A stretch of 64,000 nucleotides of DNA. It comes from Agrobacterium tumefaciens (GTDB lineage Bacteria; Pseudomonadota; Alphaproteobacteria; Rhizobiales; Rhizobiaceae). Position 1 is the first letter of the stretch. The number at the start of each line of letters is the position of its first letter. A program made the position numbers and the translations under genes. The notes under the pieces are model-generated. The model worked only from the letters and a program-made list of their open reading frames with translations. It did not search any database and was not told the origin of the DNA. The stretch is from assembly GCF_005221385.1 (NCBI RefSeq), contig NZ_CP039904.1, positions 744,001-808,000 of the forward strand, in the 5' to 3' direction. This document shows positions 7,481 to 19,085 of this stretch, one piece after another.

Positions 7481-8560
7481 TCAGGCGGCAGCCTGAATGG
7501 CGGCGACCTGCCAGTTGTCGTTGCCGCCACGGCGCACGAAGGTCCACATTTCCACCGCTTCGGAAGGCTTATTCTCGTCACCCTCGATAACTTTGCCCGA
7601 GGTGCGATCGCGCATGATGTCGATGGCGGAGTAGCGCATGGCCACCGTCGCGTAATCCTGCCCCTCTTCATGCCAGGCTTCGGCGACATCACCCTGCAAC
7701 AGCGTCACGTCGCGGACGTCGTTTTTCACACCGCTCGTGGCATTGTCGCTCAGTTCCTCGGCGAGATAGGACATGGCTTCCGGGGTCGTCAGCTTGCGCA
7801 ACGTGCCGTAATCCTCTGCAGCATAGGCCGACTGGACGTCTTCCAGCATTTTCTGGAAGGTTTCGAGGTCGCCCTGGGTGATGCCGATTTCATCGCCTTC
7901 CGAAATGGCGTTGGCGTGCGCCACCGGCTTGGCCGTTGCGGCAGTTGCCGCGGCCGCGCCGCCCGCAGCACCGGCAAGCGCGCCGATCTTCGGGATTTTG
8001 AACGAGGATGCGGAAGGACCTGCCTGCGAGCCACCATTAAAGGAGGAACCGGAATGATCCGTGCGCTGCGAGCCGCCGGCTGCACCATAAGCGGGCTGGC
8101 CCTGACGGCGCGATGCGAAGAAACGCATGGCGAGCATCACCAGACCACCGATAAGCAGTACCTGCATCAGCATGCCGAAGAAACCGGCCATGCCGCCAAA
8201 ACCGCCGCCCATCAACATGCCAAACAGACCGCCCATCAACAGGCCGCCCATAAGACCACCCATCATGCCGCCAAACAGGCCACGGCTCTGCTGCGGGGCC
8301 GCCTGCGCACCGGGGCGCGCCGGCTGGGCAGCACTCGGCGCCGCCTGGTTGGTATTGGGGGTCATGCTGCGATTAATCGGCGCGGTCTGGCCCGGCGCGG
8401 TACTGGTCGAAGGTGGTGCTGAATATGTCCGCGTACCACGGCTGCCGAAACCACCGCCGGCACGGCGTGCCTCGGCCATATCAACCGCCACGAAAGACAC
8501 CGCGATACCAAGTGCGGCGACTGCGAACAAACCCTTGAAGCGCCGAAAGGCAGCAAACAT
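7481..8560 (-). CDS. Tim44-like domain membrane protein
   Basis: A 359-residue protein in three parts. An N-terminal signal/anchor sequence (FKGLFAVAALGIAVSFVAVDMAEA) is followed by a Gly/Pro/Gln/Ser-rich linker holding a very Gly-Met-rich hydrophobic run (about residues 100-150: GGMMGGLMGGLLMGGLFG and FGMLMQVLLIGGLVMLAMRFFA). A C-terminal Tim44/MBA1-like domain (about 225-359) contains the LETFQKMLEDVQSAYAAEDYGTLRKLTTPEAMSYL region. In mitochondria this domain peripherally links Tim23 and Hsp70; the bacterial role is unsettled, probably envelope-associated. The ATG at 8560 has CAGGAGA upstream; the frame extends to 8617 without a better start. It has its own terminator. Confidence 0.87.
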   Translation of the reverse strand: MFAAFRRFKGLFAVAALGIAVSFVAVDMAEARRAGGGFGSRGTRTYSAPPSTSTAPGQTAPINRSMTPNTNQAAPSAAQPARPGAQAAPQQSRGLFGGMMGGLMGGLLMGGLFGMLMGGGFGGMAGFFGMLMQVLLIGGLVMLAMRFFASRRQGQPAYGAAGGSQRTDHSGSSFNGGSQAGPSASSFKIPKIGALAGAAGGAAAATAATAKPVAHANAISEGDEIGITQGDLETFQKMLEDVQSAYAAEDYGTLRKLTTPEAMSYLAEELSDNATSGVKNDVRDVTLLQGDVAEAWHEEGQDYATVAMRYSAIDIMRDRTSGKVIEGDENKPSEAVEMWTFVRRGGNDNWQVAAIQAAA

Positions 8561-8715
8561 CACTATCTCCTGTTGGCCGCCCTCCCATGAGCGGCATGTC
8601 AGCAGGCGATATAGCAACTCATGATCATCATTTTTAGACCACCCGGCTTAAATTTTTCGTGATATGCAACCGACACGCGAGACGGGTGCATATTGCCGTG
8701 AAATCGATGGTCGGA

Positions 8716-8754
8716 AAAACGAAAAACCCGGCACAGGGTCTCCCCTGAACCGGG
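8716..8754 (-). terminator. Terminator of serA
   Basis: CCCGG (8727-8731) pairs with CCGGG (8750-8754), with CAGGG/CCCTG inside. On the minus strand this is followed by TTTTTCGTTTTT. It lies about 33 bases beyond the serA stop. Confidence 0.82.
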
Positions 8755-8786
8755 CCTTATTGTCCCCTTGGGAGGAACGATGGGTA

Positions 8787-10382
8787 TCAGTCGACGTTGA
8801 AAGTCAGCGGCTTGACCTGGCGGATGGCCGGGTTGGCGCGCAGCTTGTCCAGCACGGTTTCGGAAACCGGACCATCGACATAAAGCAGCGCGATGGCGTC
8901 GCCGGCTTCCTTTTCACGACCAAGCTGGAAGTTGGCGATGTTGACGCCAGCTTCACCAAGCGTGGTGCCCATGAAGCCGATCATGCCGGGAACGTCGGTA
9001 TTGGTGATGTAGATCATGTGCGAACCGACATCGGCATCCATGTTGATGTTCTTGATCTGGATGAAGCGTGGCTTGCCATCCGAGAACACCGTGCCGGCGA
9101 CCGAGCGGATCTGGTTTTCCGTCTTGACCGTCAGCTTGATGTAACCGTCATAAACGCCGGTCTTGTCGCGCTTGACCTCGGAGAGGATGATGCCCTTTTC
9201 CTTGATCATGACAGGTGCCGAAACCATGTTCACATCGGCAACCTGGCTGCGGATCAGGCCGGCCAGCAACGCACTGGTCAATGCCTTGGTGTTCATGTTG
9301 GCGGTTGCACCATCATAAAGTATTTCGATTTCCTTGGTGGCGCTTTCCTGCACCTGACCGACGAAGGAACCGAGAACATCCGCCAGACGGATGAAGGGCT
9401 TCAGGCGCGGTGCTTCTTCAGCCGTGATCGACGGCATGTTGATGGCGTTGGAAACCGCACCCTTGACGAGGTAATCCGACATCTGCTCGGCAACCTGAAG
9501 AGCGACGTTTTCCTGCGCTTCCGTGGTGGATGCGCCAAGATGCGGGGTGCAGACGACGTTCGGCAGGCCAAAAAGCGGGCTTTCGGTGGCGGGTTCAACT
9601 TCGAACACGTCGAAACCGGCGCCGGCGACATGGCCGGACTTGATGGCTTCGGCAAGCGCCGCTTCATCCACCAGACCGCCACGGGCGCAGTTGACGATAC
9701 GAACGCCCTTCTTGGTCTTGGCAAGGTTCTCTGCATTGAGGATGCCGCGCGTCTTGTCGGTCATCGGCACGTGCAGGGTGATGAAATCGGCCTGGGCCAG
9801 CAGTTCGTCCAGTTCAACCTTGGTTACGCCCATTTCCTGCGCACGCTCCGGTGACAGGAAGGGGTCATAGGCGAGAACATGCATCTTCAAGCCCAGCGCA
9901 CGCGAGCAGACGATGGAGCCGATATTGCCGGCGCCGATGACGCCGAGCGTCTTGCCGGTGATTTCGACACCCATGAATTTCGACTTTTCCCACTTGCCGG
10001 CCTGCGTGGAGCTGTCTGCGGCCGGAAGCTGGCGGGCGACGGCGAACATCAGCGCAATCGCATGTTCCGCAGTGGTGATGGAGTTGCCGAAAGGCGTGTT
10101 CATGACGATGATACCGCGGCGCGAGGCTGCCGGAATATCGACATTGTCGACGCCGATGCCGGCGCGGCCGATGACCTTGAGGTTGGTCGCCGCCTCGATC
10201 AGCTTTTCGGTTGCCTTGGTGGCGGAACGGATGGCCAGACCATCGTAATTGCCGATGATTTCGGCAAGCTTGTCCTTGTCCTTACCGAGCTTCGGCTGGA
10301 AATCGACTTCGACGCCACGATCACGGAAAATCTGGACGGCGGTTTCCGACAGTTCGTCGGATACGAGTACGCGAGGTGCCAT
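8787..10382 (-). CDS. serA: D-3-phosphoglycerate dehydrogenase
   Basis: A 531-residue enzyme that oxidises 3-phosphoglycerate to 3-phosphohydroxypyruvate with NAD+, the first step of serine synthesis. It is the long type of SerA. The catalytic and nucleotide domains occupy about 1-320, with the Rossmann motif GAGNIGS at 150-156, NCARGGLVDEAAL with the catalytic Arg, and HLGASTTEAQ with the His. An intervening domain follows (about 325-455), and a C-terminal ACT domain (about 455-531, IYITNTDVPGMIGFMGTTL) probably mediates serine feedback. It lies 83 bases downstream of serC on the same strand, and the pair is probably one operon controlled through the serC leader. It ends in its own terminator. 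Confidence 0.97.
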   Translation of the reverse strand: MAPRVLVSDELSETAVQIFRDRGVEVDFQPKLGKDKDKLAEIIGNYDGLAIRSATKATEKLIEAATNLKVIGRAGIGVDNVDIPAASRRGIIVMNTPFGNSITTAEHAIALMFAVARQLPAADSSTQAGKWEKSKFMGVEITGKTLGVIGAGNIGSIVCSRALGLKMHVLAYDPFLSPERAQEMGVTKVELDELLAQADFITLHVPMTDKTRGILNAENLAKTKKGVRIVNCARGGLVDEAALAEAIKSGHVAGAGFDVFEVEPATESPLFGLPNVVCTPHLGASTTEAQENVALQVAEQMSDYLVKGAVSNAINMPSITAEEAPRLKPFIRLADVLGSFVGQVQESATKEIEILYDGATANMNTKALTSALLAGLIRSQVADVNMVSAPVMIKEKGIILSEVKRDKTGVYDGYIKLTVKTENQIRSVAGTVFSDGKPRFIQIKNINMDADVGSHMIYITNTDVPGMIGFMGTTLGEAGVNIANFQLGREKEAGDAIALLYVDGPVSETVLDKLRANPAIRQVKPLTFNVD

Positions 10383-10465
10383 GGTTCACGGGCTCCTTGA
10401 AAAACGGTGCAGTTTTGAAAGCGGGGAATGTGCGGCCCTGCATCAGCGCAGGGCCGGTATCAAAA

Positions 10466-11644
10466 TCAGGCGGCAGCCTTGGAAAGTGCTGCCTTCTGCG
10501 TCTGGTAGGCCCAGGCGAGCCAGGGCATGACGGCTTCCATATCCGCCATCTCGATGGTTGCGCCGGCCCAGATACGCAGACCGGACGGGGCGTCACGGTA
10601 AGCGCCGATATCGAGGGCGACATTTTCCTTCTCGAGCAGGGCAACGACGCCCTTGGCGAAATCGGCCTGTGCGGCCGCGTCCAGCGCCTGTACTTCGGGA
10701 TCGACGATCTTCAGGCAGACGGAGGTGTTGGAACGGGTTTCCGGCTTGACGGCCAGATTAGCGATCCAGCTATTCTTCTCGATGAAGTCGTAGATAACCT
10801 TGGCATTGGCATCGGCACGGCCGATCAGCGCCTTGAGGCCACCGAGGTTCTTCGCCCACAGCAGCGCGTCGATATAGTCCTCAACGCAAAGCATGGACGG
10901 GGTGTTGATGGTTTCGCCGGTGAAGATGCCTTCGATCAACTTGCCGCCGGAGACCATGCGGAAGATTTTCGGCAGCGGCCATGCCGGCGAGTAGCTCAGC
11001 AGGCGCTCGACAGCGCGGGGCGAAAGAATGATGACGCCATGGCCGCCCTCGCCGCCCAGAACCTTCTGCCAGGAGAAGGTGACGACGTCGAGTTTCGTAA
11101 AGTCCATGTCCTGTGCGAAGGCTGCCGAGGTGGCGTCGCAAATGGTCAGGCCCTTGCGGTCGGCCGGAATGAAATCGGCATTGGGAACACGAACGCCGGA
11201 GGTGGTGCCATTCCAGGTGAAAACCACGTCACGGTCGAAATCGACTTCAGCAAGGTTCGGCAACAGGCCATAATCGGCCTCGAACTTGCGCACGTCCTTC
11301 AGCTTCAGCTGCTTGACGACGTCTGTGACCCAGCCGGCGCCGAAGCTTTCCCAGGCGACCATATCGACGCCACGTTCACCGAGCAGCGACCAGAGCGCCA
11401 TTTCAACAGCGCCGGTGTCGGATGCAGGAACGATGCCGATGCGATAATCGGCGGGAACATCAAGAATTTCACGGGTGAGATCGATGGCCTGCTTCAGCTT
11501 GGCTTTGCCAACCTTGGCGCGATGCGAGCGACCGAGCGGTGCATCGGAGAGAGCATCTAACGACCAACCGGGACGCTTCGAGCAGGGACCAGAAGAAAAA
11601 TGTGCATTGCCCGGACGGAGGTCCGGCTTCACGATATCTGTCAT
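10466..11644 (-). CDS. serC: Phosphoserine aminotransferase
   Basis: A 392-residue PLP enzyme that converts 3-phosphohydroxypyruvate and glutamate into O-phosphoserine; it also serves pyridoxal phosphate synthesis. The PLP Schiff-base lysine is in [13 protein letters not shown] (Lys194), and [18 protein letters not shown] and [13 protein letters not shown] match the subgroup of longer alphaproteobacterial SerC proteins. The ATG at 11644 has GAAAGGG seven bases upstream. Just upstream is a nested hairpin matching the rhizobial serC leader motif (11664-11697). serA follows on the same strand. Together they take the glycolytic intermediate 3-phosphoglycerate towards serine. Confidence 0.97.
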   Translation of the reverse strand: MTDIVKPDLRPGNAHFSSGPCSKRPGWSLDALSDAPLGRSHRAKVGKAKLKQAIDLTREILDVPADYRIGIVPASDTGAVEMALWSLLGERGVDMVAWESFGAGWVTDVVKQLKLKDVRKFEADYGLLPNLAEVDFDRDVVFTWNGTTSGVRVPNADFIPADRKGLTICDATSAAFAQDMDFTKLDVVTFSWQKVLGGEGGHGVIILSPRAVERLLSYSPAWPLPKIFRMVSGGKLIEGIFTGETINTPSMLCVEDYIDALLWAKNLGGLKALIGRADANAKVIYDFIEKNSWIANLAVKPETRSNTSVCLKIVDPEVQALDAAAQADFAKGVVALLEKENVALDIGAYRDAPSGLRIWAGATIEMADMEAVMPWLAWAYQTQKAALSKAAA

Positions 11645-11663
11645 TTGACTACCCTTTCAGATA

Positions 11664-11697
11664 GGCGCCTCTCGTTAGGGAGAGGTGTCCTGCCGCC
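11664..11697 (-). promoter_or_regulatory. serC leader RNA motif (candidate)
   Basis: On the minus strand, 20 bases before the serC ATG, GGCG..CCTCTC-CCTAAC-GAGAGG-CGCC forms a nested stem. CCTCTC/GAGAGG are perfectly paired around a six-base loop, closed by GGCG/CGCC across an eight-base bulge. Position and shape fit the serC motif described upstream of serC in Alphaproteobacteria (Corbino and colleagues, the study that also found SAM-II). There is no T-run, so any control would act on translation. The ligand, if any, is unknown. Confidence 0.65.
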
Positions 11698-11786
11698 GTT
11701 GCTATTCCTGTCGCCGATCTCAGTCAAGCGGAATATGTCGCTGCGCAGAAGAATTTTGGTCCATATGCGTCATGCGCCAAGCCGCT

Positions 11787-11825
11787 AAAACAAAACCGCC
11801 TGCACCCAAGGAGGATGCAGGCGGC
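11787..11825 (-). terminator. Terminator of the outer membrane protein gene
   Basis: GCCGCCTGCA pairs with TGCAGGCGGT across a loop of about ten bases. On the minus strand it is followed by TTTGTTTT. It lies 27 bases after the OMP stop. Confidence 0.82.
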
Positions 11826-11851
11826 TTGAAGCTATCAGTCTGGCGTGACGT

Positions 11852-12697
11852 TTATTTGTAAACGGCAGGCTGCAGCGGAATATCGGCAGGCGGCATATAT
11901 TGCGCCGTATCGCAACCGTTGAAGACATAACGGCCACCGACGCGCACTTCATGCGAATAAAGGCCCTTGTCACGGCCCGGACCGCCGCCATTCTCGTAAG
12001 CGAACATATCGCCCTTGTTGATGTGGCGGAAACGATAGCCGATATCAGCCTTCAGGTTACAGGTGACGTCGATCGAAGCACCTGCCATCAGGGCATAAGC
12101 GAAGCGCCACTTGCCCTTGCCGCCGTGCTCGGTGGTCGGGTCGCAGCCCAGGCCATTGACGCTGCATGATGTGTTGCGCAGCTTGTCCCACTTGACGTAG
12201 GAGCCACCGATACCGCCGCCGACATAAGGCGTGACACGGCCATAAGTGCCGAGATCGACATAGGCGTTGGCCATCAGCGTGTAGGCCCTCAGCGAGCTGA
12301 GATCAGCCGAAACACAGCGACCCGGAACAGAGCCGCAGAAACCGCTCGTGGAGCCGCGGAAATCCGATTTGCCCATATAGTCGAAGGTCACGTCACTGCG
12401 GAAATAGTTGTTGAACTGATAACCGACACCGGCGCCGACGACATAACTGTCCTTGATTGTCGCTGTGTCGAAATCGGCGAGATAACCACCCGGTCCGCCC
12501 TGATAATAATTGGCGCCGCGCAGCTTGTTGAAGGAATAACCGACGTCGCCGCGCAGATACCAGCCGCTGGACTGCGTGATCTGAACTTCCGGCGCCTCGA
12601 CATAGGCGGGCGCTGGTTCGGCTTGGTAAAGGTCGGCGCCGACGGCGCTTGTGCCGGTCAGCAGAACGGCCAGAAATCCGGCCAGGGCGTTTTTCAT
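11852..12697 (-). CDS. Outer membrane beta-barrel protein (Omp25/Omp31-like)
   Basis: A 281-residue exported protein. Residues 1-21 are a signal peptide ending TSAVGA-D. The mature N-terminus begins DLYQAEPAPAYVEAPE, a Pro/Ala spacer common in rhizobial OMPs. The rest alternates polar and aromatic strands typical of an eight-stranded barrel, for example GWYLRGDVGYSFNKLRG, VVGAGVGYQFNNYFRSDVTFDY, VTPYVGGGIGGSYVKWD and ADIGYRFRHINKGD; long loops carry Cys pairs (GFCGSVPGRC and NTSCSVNGLGC). This resembles the Brucella Omp25/31 and rhizobial RopB group; loop cysteines are less usual there. A perfect CtrA box (12777-12791) lies about 80 bases upstream, suggesting cell-cycle control. Confidence 0.87.
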   Translation of the reverse strand: MKNALAGFLAVLLTGTSAVGADLYQAEPAPAYVEAPEVQITQSSGWYLRGDVGYSFNKLRGANYYQGGPGGYLADFDTATIKDSYVVGAGVGYQFNNYFRSDVTFDYMGKSDFRGSTSGFCGSVPGRCVSADLSSLRAYTLMANAYVDLGTYGRVTPYVGGGIGGSYVKWDKLRNTSCSVNGLGCDPTTEHGGKGKWRFAYALMAGASIDVTCNLKADIGYRFRHINKGDMFAYENGGGPGRDKGLYSHEVRVGGRYVFNGCDTAQYMPPADIPLQPAVYK

Positions 12698-12776
12698 GAC
12701 TTCCACTCCAGAATAGGCACGTGCGTTGCGGCAGCTGCCAGTGAACTGTTCAGTCACGGAGAGTGGCGTAAAATGG

Positions 12777-12791
12777 TTAAGTCCCGATTAA
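12777..12791 (-). promoter_or_regulatory. CtrA-type box upstream of the OMP gene
   Basis: TTAA (12777-12780), seven bases, TTAA (12788-12791), flanked by GG and CC. This is the full TTAA-N7-TTAA consensus of the alphaproteobacterial cell-cycle regulator CtrA. It lies 80-95 bases upstream of the OMP start, where it could overlap a -35 region. Confidence 0.55.
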
Positions 12792-12832
12792 CCACGATCA
12801 TTCACTATATTTATTAGCAAACACGCAAAGAA

Positions 12833-12856
12833 AAAGCCGGCTTGAAGGCCGGCTTT
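12833..12856 (-). terminator. Terminator of glmM
   Basis: AAAGCCGGC (12833-12841) pairs perfectly with GCCGGCTTT (12848-12856). On the minus strand it is followed by TTCTTTGCG. It lies 25 bases after the glmM stop; the hairpin could work in both directions. Confidence 0.85.
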
Positions 12857-12881
12857 TGTCTTTCGTTACTGTCGCGATAAC

Positions 12882-14234
12882 TCAGGCGGCCGAACGGGCG
12901 CTGGAGATGACGCCGACCAGATCGTTGACGATCTTTTCGACTTTTGCGCTATCGTCGCCCTCCGCCATGACGCGGATCAGCGGCTCGGTGCCGGAAGGAC
13001 GGATGACGAGGCGGCCATTATTGGCCAGCGCGCTTTCCGCATCGGCAATCGCCTGCAGCACGACCGGATTTTCCAGCGGCTTGCCGCCGGAAATGCGCAC
13101 ATTTTTCAAGAGCTGCGGCACGGGTTCAAACTTCCGGCAGACTTCACTGACCGTGCGGCCGGAACGCTTGACCTTGGCGAGAACCTGCAATGCCGCGACA
13201 AGGCCATCACCGGTCGTGCCGTAATCCGACAATACGATATGGCCGGACTGCTCACCGCCGACGTTGAAATTGTGGTTGCGCATGTGCTCGACCACATAAC
13301 GGTCGCCGACCTTGGTGCGGGCAAGAGTGAGGCCCTTGTCGCCGAGGAACCGCTCCAGGCCGAGGTTGGACATCACGGTTGCGACAATGCCGCCGCCGCG
13401 CAGCGTGTTATCGTCGGCCCAGCTATCGGCGATGACGGCCATCAGCTGGTCGCCATCAACGATCTCGCCGCGCTCATCGACGATGATGACACGGTCCGCA
13501 TCGCCATCGAGCGCGATGCCGATATCGGCCCGCACCTCATGCACCTTCTTCTGCAGGGCTTCCGGATGGGTGGAGCCGCATTCGAGGTTGATATTGATGC
13601 CATTCGGTTCGTTGCCGATGGTGACGACCTCTGCGCCGAGTTCCCAGAGTGCCGCCGGGGCCACCTTGTAAGCCGCGCCATTGGCGCAGTCGATGGCGAT
13701 CCGCAGGCCGCTCAGCGTCACATCACGCGGCAAGGTGCGTTTGACGAATTCGATATAGCGGTAAATATCGCCATCCACGCGCTTGGCGCGGCCGATCTCG
13801 CTGGGCTTCGCCAGCTGCGCGTATATATCCTTGTCGAGAAGATCTTCGATCTCCAGTTCCAGCTCGTCGGAAAGCTTGTATCCGTCAGGTCCGAAAAGCT
13901 TGATGCCATTATCGGAGAACGGGTTATGTGAGGCCGAGATCATCACGCCGATATCGGCGCGCAGCGAGCGGGTGAGCATGGCGACGGCCGGCGTCGGAAT
14001 AGGCCCGAGCAGGAAGACATCAAGGCCGGCAGCGGTAAAACCGGCAACCAGCGCATTCTCCAGCATATAGCCCGAAAGCCGGGTATCCTTGCCGATCACG
14101 ACGCGATGGCGATGATGGCCACGCCGGAAGATCGTGCCGACGGCAATGCCCACACGCATCGCCAGATCCGGCGTCATGGGGAAGACGTTCGATTGTCCGC
14201 GGATACCATCGGTTCCGAAATAACGGCGTGCCAT
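12882..14234 (-). CDS. glmM: Phosphoglucosamine mutase
   Basis: A 450-residue enzyme interconverting glucosamine-6-phosphate and glucosamine-1-phosphate on the route to UDP-GlcNAc, hence to peptidoglycan and lipopolysaccharide. The catalytic phosphoserine is Ser102 in [12 protein letters not shown]. The metal loop is DGDADR ([12 protein letters not shown]), the sugar-binding loop GEQSGH, and the phosphate-binding C-terminus [15 protein letters not shown]. The ATG at 14234 matches the family start [12 protein letters not shown]; the frame extends further upstream without homology. It lies downstream of ftsH on the same strand, an order conserved across many Proteobacteria, but a hairpin between them (14370-14401) suggests at least partial separation. 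Confidence 0.97.
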   Translation of the reverse strand: MARRYFGTDGIRGQSNVFPMTPDLAMRVGIAVGTIFRRGHHRHRVVIGKDTRLSGYMLENALVAGFTAAGLDVFLLGPIPTPAVAMLTRSLRADIGVMISASHNPFSDNGIKLFGPDGYKLSDELELEIEDLLDKDIYAQLAKPSEIGRAKRVDGDIYRYIEFVKRTLPRDVTLSGLRIAIDCANGAAYKVAPAALWELGAEVVTIGNEPNGININLECGSTHPEALQKKVHEVRADIGIALDGDADRVIIVDERGEIVDGDQLMAVIADSWADDNTLRGGGIVATVMSNLGLERFLGDKGLTLARTKVGDRYVVEHMRNHNFNVGGEQSGHIVLSDYGTTGDGLVAALQVLAKVKRSGRTVSEVCRKFEPVPQLLKNVRISGGKPLENPVVLQAIADAESALANNGRLVIRPSGTEPLIRVMAEGDDSAKVEKIVNDLVGVISSARSAA

Positions 14235-14369
14235 TTGAACTCCAAATCTTTTCAAGCATTCCGGCACAGGGTGAAACAGCCGGAAGCGTTTTTTGGCTAG
14301 ATGCCACAAACCACGATAAACAGCACGTAAATTACCGCAAAAATGGCTTATATCTTGTTACCAAACTGA

Positions 14370-14401
14370 AAAGGCCACCCGGAAAACCGGATGGCCTTTT
14401 A
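14370..14401 (-). terminator. Hairpin terminator after ftsH
   Basis: AAAAGGCCATCCGG pairs with CCGGGTGGCCTTTT with one G-T step, four-base loop. The T-run is short (CTTTTCAGTTT), so termination into glmM may be incomplete. Confidence 0.7.
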
Positions 14402-14426
14402 CAATAGCTTGCCTTGGTACCGGCAA

Positions 14427-16391
<1,965 letters not shown>

Positions 16392-16545
16392 CGAACTCCC
16401 CGAACTCACACGGACATATCTGCTGCCCGCTATTATGTGCCCCTAACATAAGGACGACATCTGCCGTTGCCAAGGCGAACGGCGTTATCTGATGCGTTTT
16501 GGTGTAAAAAGTATTCCAAGGCAATTCACGAAAAAGAGGCCCGAT

Positions 16546-17883
16546 TTAAACCGGGGGCTGTGGATATGCCGGGCGGCCGAATAAAATTGCGATTGCATTC
16601 GCCAACTCAAGGTCGAAACGCGGCAGGAAAAGATCAAACGGTGCAAGCCTTGGCGTAATCTCAACGCCGCCCTCAAGGGAGCTCGATCCGGCAACCGCTG
16701 CGGCGATTTGCGGCAGGCCCGCCATCGCCGATTTTGCCACCCCGGGCGGCACCGAAGGAAAAAGCCGGGCCGCTTCCGAAGCACCGCCGACACTGGCTGC
16801 GGCAACGCGGATCGGAAATGTGGGTCCGTTCCTCACAAAAAAACGATCGTCCCACAGCCCCTGTTCGGAAACCTCGAGACGAAGCTCCGGCAGGTTTCGC
16901 TGCTCACGGAAGATATAAAGCCCATCCCGTCTGCGATCGAGCAGAACGCGGCCGACTGTCATCCGACCGTTTTCACCGGCTTTGAGAAATTGCAGAACTC
17001 GCGCCATGCTATTTGCAGCTGGAAAATAGGCCCTCCCGCCAAGCGTGGCGATGAGCGCCGCCAGCCCGTATCGGAACTCGGGGGGATCGACCAGCTTGTT
17101 GTCCACCGGCAATCTGGCGACTGCGGCATGAAAGATTTGCGCGTGGTCGCGCAGGAAATCGGCGCTTTTTTCAGAAAGCGCCTGCCTTTTGACGGCGGCC
17201 TCCGCGTCAGGCTGCACCGGAGAATCGGGCAACGCCTGCCGCACGCGCACGCGCTCATATTTTGTATTTTCGTTGCTCGGATCATCGAACCAGCCACACG
17301 AGCGGGATGATACGTAGTCGCGGATTGCCTGCCTCTCGCATTTCAGGAACGGCCGCATGATCCAATAGCGCCCATCGTATAATACCGCGTCCGCCATGCC
17401 GGAGAGGCCGAGATTGTCAGCCCCCGCGCTGCGGGCGGCACGCATCGCCACGGTTTCCCGCTGGTCGCCGATCGTATGCCCAGTCACGACGAGATCGGCG
17501 CCGACCTCCTGGGCGATCTCGGCGATCAGGCGGTAGCGGGCAAGACGGGATGCTTCGGATATGCCGGCAGCCGGCTTGACGCCACCCCATCGGCACGTGG
17601 CATGAAAGATATTCAGTTCTGCACAAAGCGCGGCAACCTTGCGGGCCTCATCGGCGGATTCCGCTCTCAGCGCATGGTCGACAGTAATGGCGGAAAGCCG
17701 CAATCCGTCGCAACCCGCCTCCGTCATTACCTCATGTAATGCCAGCAACAGGCCGGTGGAATCACTGCCGCCGGAGATTGCGACGAGGATATGAGTGGGT
17801 TTACGGAAATTTTCGACGAAACACCTTGCCGCCGCAAGCGGCGCAACTGTGTTCTCGCTTAGAATGCGGGCATCAACCGGCAT
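16546..17883 (-). CDS. tilS: tRNA(Ile)-lysidine synthase
   Basis: A 445-residue ATP-dependent enzyme that converts C34 of the CAT-anticodon tRNA-Ile2 into lysidine so that it reads AUA. The PP-loop motif SGGSDST is at 37-43 and [12 protein letters not shown] at about 139-150 corresponds to the second catalytic segment. The [19 protein letters not shown] and [18 protein letters not shown] regions are typical of TilS. The C-terminal part is degenerate and Pro/Ala/Val-rich compared with the E. coli enzyme. It lies 30 bases downstream of cpoB, the usual rhizobial order, so it is probably co-transcribed with it. Confidence 0.95.
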   Translation of the reverse strand: MPVDARILSENTVAPLAAARCFVENFRKPTHILVAISGGSDSTGLLLALHEVMTEAGCDGLRLSAITVDHALRAESADEARKVAALCAELNIFHATCRWGGVKPAAGISEASRLARYRLIAEIAQEVGADLVVTGHTIGDQRETVAMRAARSAGADNLGLSGMADAVLYDGRYWIMRPFLKCERQAIRDYVSSRSCGWFDDPSNENTKYERVRVRQALPDSPVQPDAEAAVKRQALSEKSADFLRDHAQIFHAAVARLPVDNKLVDPPEFRYGLAALIATLGGRAYFPAANSMARVLQFLKAGENGRMTVGRVLLDRRRDGLYIFREQRNLPELRLEVSEQGLWDDRFFVRNGPTFPIRVAAASVGGASEAARLFPSVPPGVAKSAMAGLPQIAAAVAGSSSLEGGVEITPRLAPFDLFLPRFDLELANAIAILFGRPAYPQPPV

Positions 17884-17913
17884 GGAAAGACCGCCACCAT
17901 GGCAGGAAAAAGA

Positions 17914-18927
17914 TCAGCAGCTCAGCCGCTTCTGTTCGCTCGCAACCTTGTTCAGTACGGTCTTCGACGCACTGGGATAACGCTTCGGCACCTCGCGCAG
18001 CGTGGCGCAGGCGGTTTCGGTATTGTCGAGAGCTGCAAGCGACATGCCGAGCTTCATCAGCATTTCCGGAGCTTTTGGCGATTTGCCATAGGCCTGATGA
18101 CCATTGAGGAAGGTTTTTGCCGCCTCGTTGAACTTGCCCTGCGAATATTGCGCCTCGCCCAGCCAGAAGCTCGCATCCGCAGCCTTGGTTCCTTTGGGAT
18201 AACCCTGCAGGTATTGCTGGAACCCCTGCTCCGCCAGCCTGTAATCGCCGGAAAGAACGTGGCCGTAAGCGGCCTGATAAATATCGCTCTCGCTGGTCAG
18301 CGCCGCCGTGTTGACCGGATCGGTCTTGCGCGGCGTATTGCCGGTGGTCACACCGGGAAGACTGCCGGAAGAATTGTTGGCGCCCTGATTGAGCGTCCCA
18401 CCGATCGGCATTCCCTTGGAATCAAGCTCGATCGAGCCGAGCGTCGTCTCGCCCGGTGCGCCTGTCGGTGCATTGGATGGAGCAGACGGCGAAACGGAAG
18501 CGCCACCCTCGGGTGGCGTTTCGATGATCGTTGCAACGTCGTCGGTCGGCGGCGTGGCCGGACTTACCGGACTGGCCTCCGCCTTCTTTTTCGGCGCTGT
18601 AGGACTTGCGCCCTTGCCGCCGGCATTACCACTTTCCAGTTCCTGGAAGCGGAATTCATTGTCTTCCTGCGCCTTGCGGATCGTTTCCTGCATCTGCAAA
18701 AGCTGGAAGCTCATTTCTTCGATACGGCCGTTGAGCTGCCGGATCTGCTCTTCAAGCTGCTGAACCCGATAGGCTTCGTTGGCCTGAACCCGGATGACCG
18801 GGGGCTGCTGAGAGTTGATCGTGCCGAAGCTACCCCCCGCACCGAACAGCGGACCCGAAACGGCGATGCCGCTCAAGCCGGTGCAGGCTGCAAGCCCCAG
18901 CATTCCCGCCACGACAAGTTTCTTCAT
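17914..18927 (-). CDS. cpoB: Tol-Pal accessory protein CpoB (YbgF)
   Basis: A 337-residue periplasmic protein that links the Tol machine to peptidoglycan synthesis at the division site. An N-terminal signal peptide (MKKLVVAGMLGLAACTGLSG) may be lipoprotein-like: an Ala-Ala-Cys is present, but the cleavage could also fall later. A coiled coil follows (about 50-95, YRVQQLEEQIRQLNGRIEEM). A long Ser/Pro/Thr linker (about 95-200) leads to C-terminal TPR repeats (about 215-330, IYQAAYGHVLSGDYRLAEQGFQQYLQGYPKG). It lies downstream of pal with a terminator hairpin between them, and upstream of tilS. Confidence 0.93.
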   Translation of the reverse strand: MKKLVVAGMLGLAACTGLSGIAVSGPLFGAGGSFGTINSQQPPVIRVQANEAYRVQQLEEQIRQLNGRIEEMSFQLLQMQETIRKAQEDNEFRFQELESGNAGGKGASPTAPKKKAEASPVSPATPPTDDVATIIETPPEGGASVSPSAPSNAPTGAPGETTLGSIELDSKGMPIGGTLNQGANNSSGSLPGVTTGNTPRKTDPVNTAALTSESDIYQAAYGHVLSGDYRLAEQGFQQYLQGYPKGTKAADASFWLGEAQYSQGKFNEAAKTFLNGHQAYGKSPKAPEMLMKLGMSLAALDNTETACATLREVPKRYPSASKTVLNKVASEQKRLSC

Positions 18928-19023
18928 CTCATTCGTCCTGCCTTAACTGATTTGCACCGGAATGGCGCAAGCCGGATTTTTTCCATATCAACCAAAAAAG
19001 CAACTTAACTTCGGCCAAACTAT

Positions 19024-19056
19024 GAAAAAAACGAAAGGCGGCCCGAAGACCGCCTT
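19024..19056 (-). terminator. Terminator of pal
   Basis: AAGGCGG (19035-19041) pairs with CCGCCTT (19050-19056). On the minus strand it is followed by TCGTTTTTTTC. It lies about 30 bases after pal. Confidence 0.85.
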
Positions 19057-19085
19057 CCATTCAAGATCACAATAACGTCAGGCAA

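Noticed and set aside
8773..8797. A sixth GGAAC-N16-CGTT match on the plus strand
   Set aside because: It overlaps the 3' end of serA in antisense orientation with no gene or RNA-like unit downstream. About one such match is expected by chance in 64 kb, and this one fits that role.
10376..11560. Long plus-strand frame of about 390 codons opposite serC
   Set aside because: Antisense shadow of serC without ribosome site or homology.
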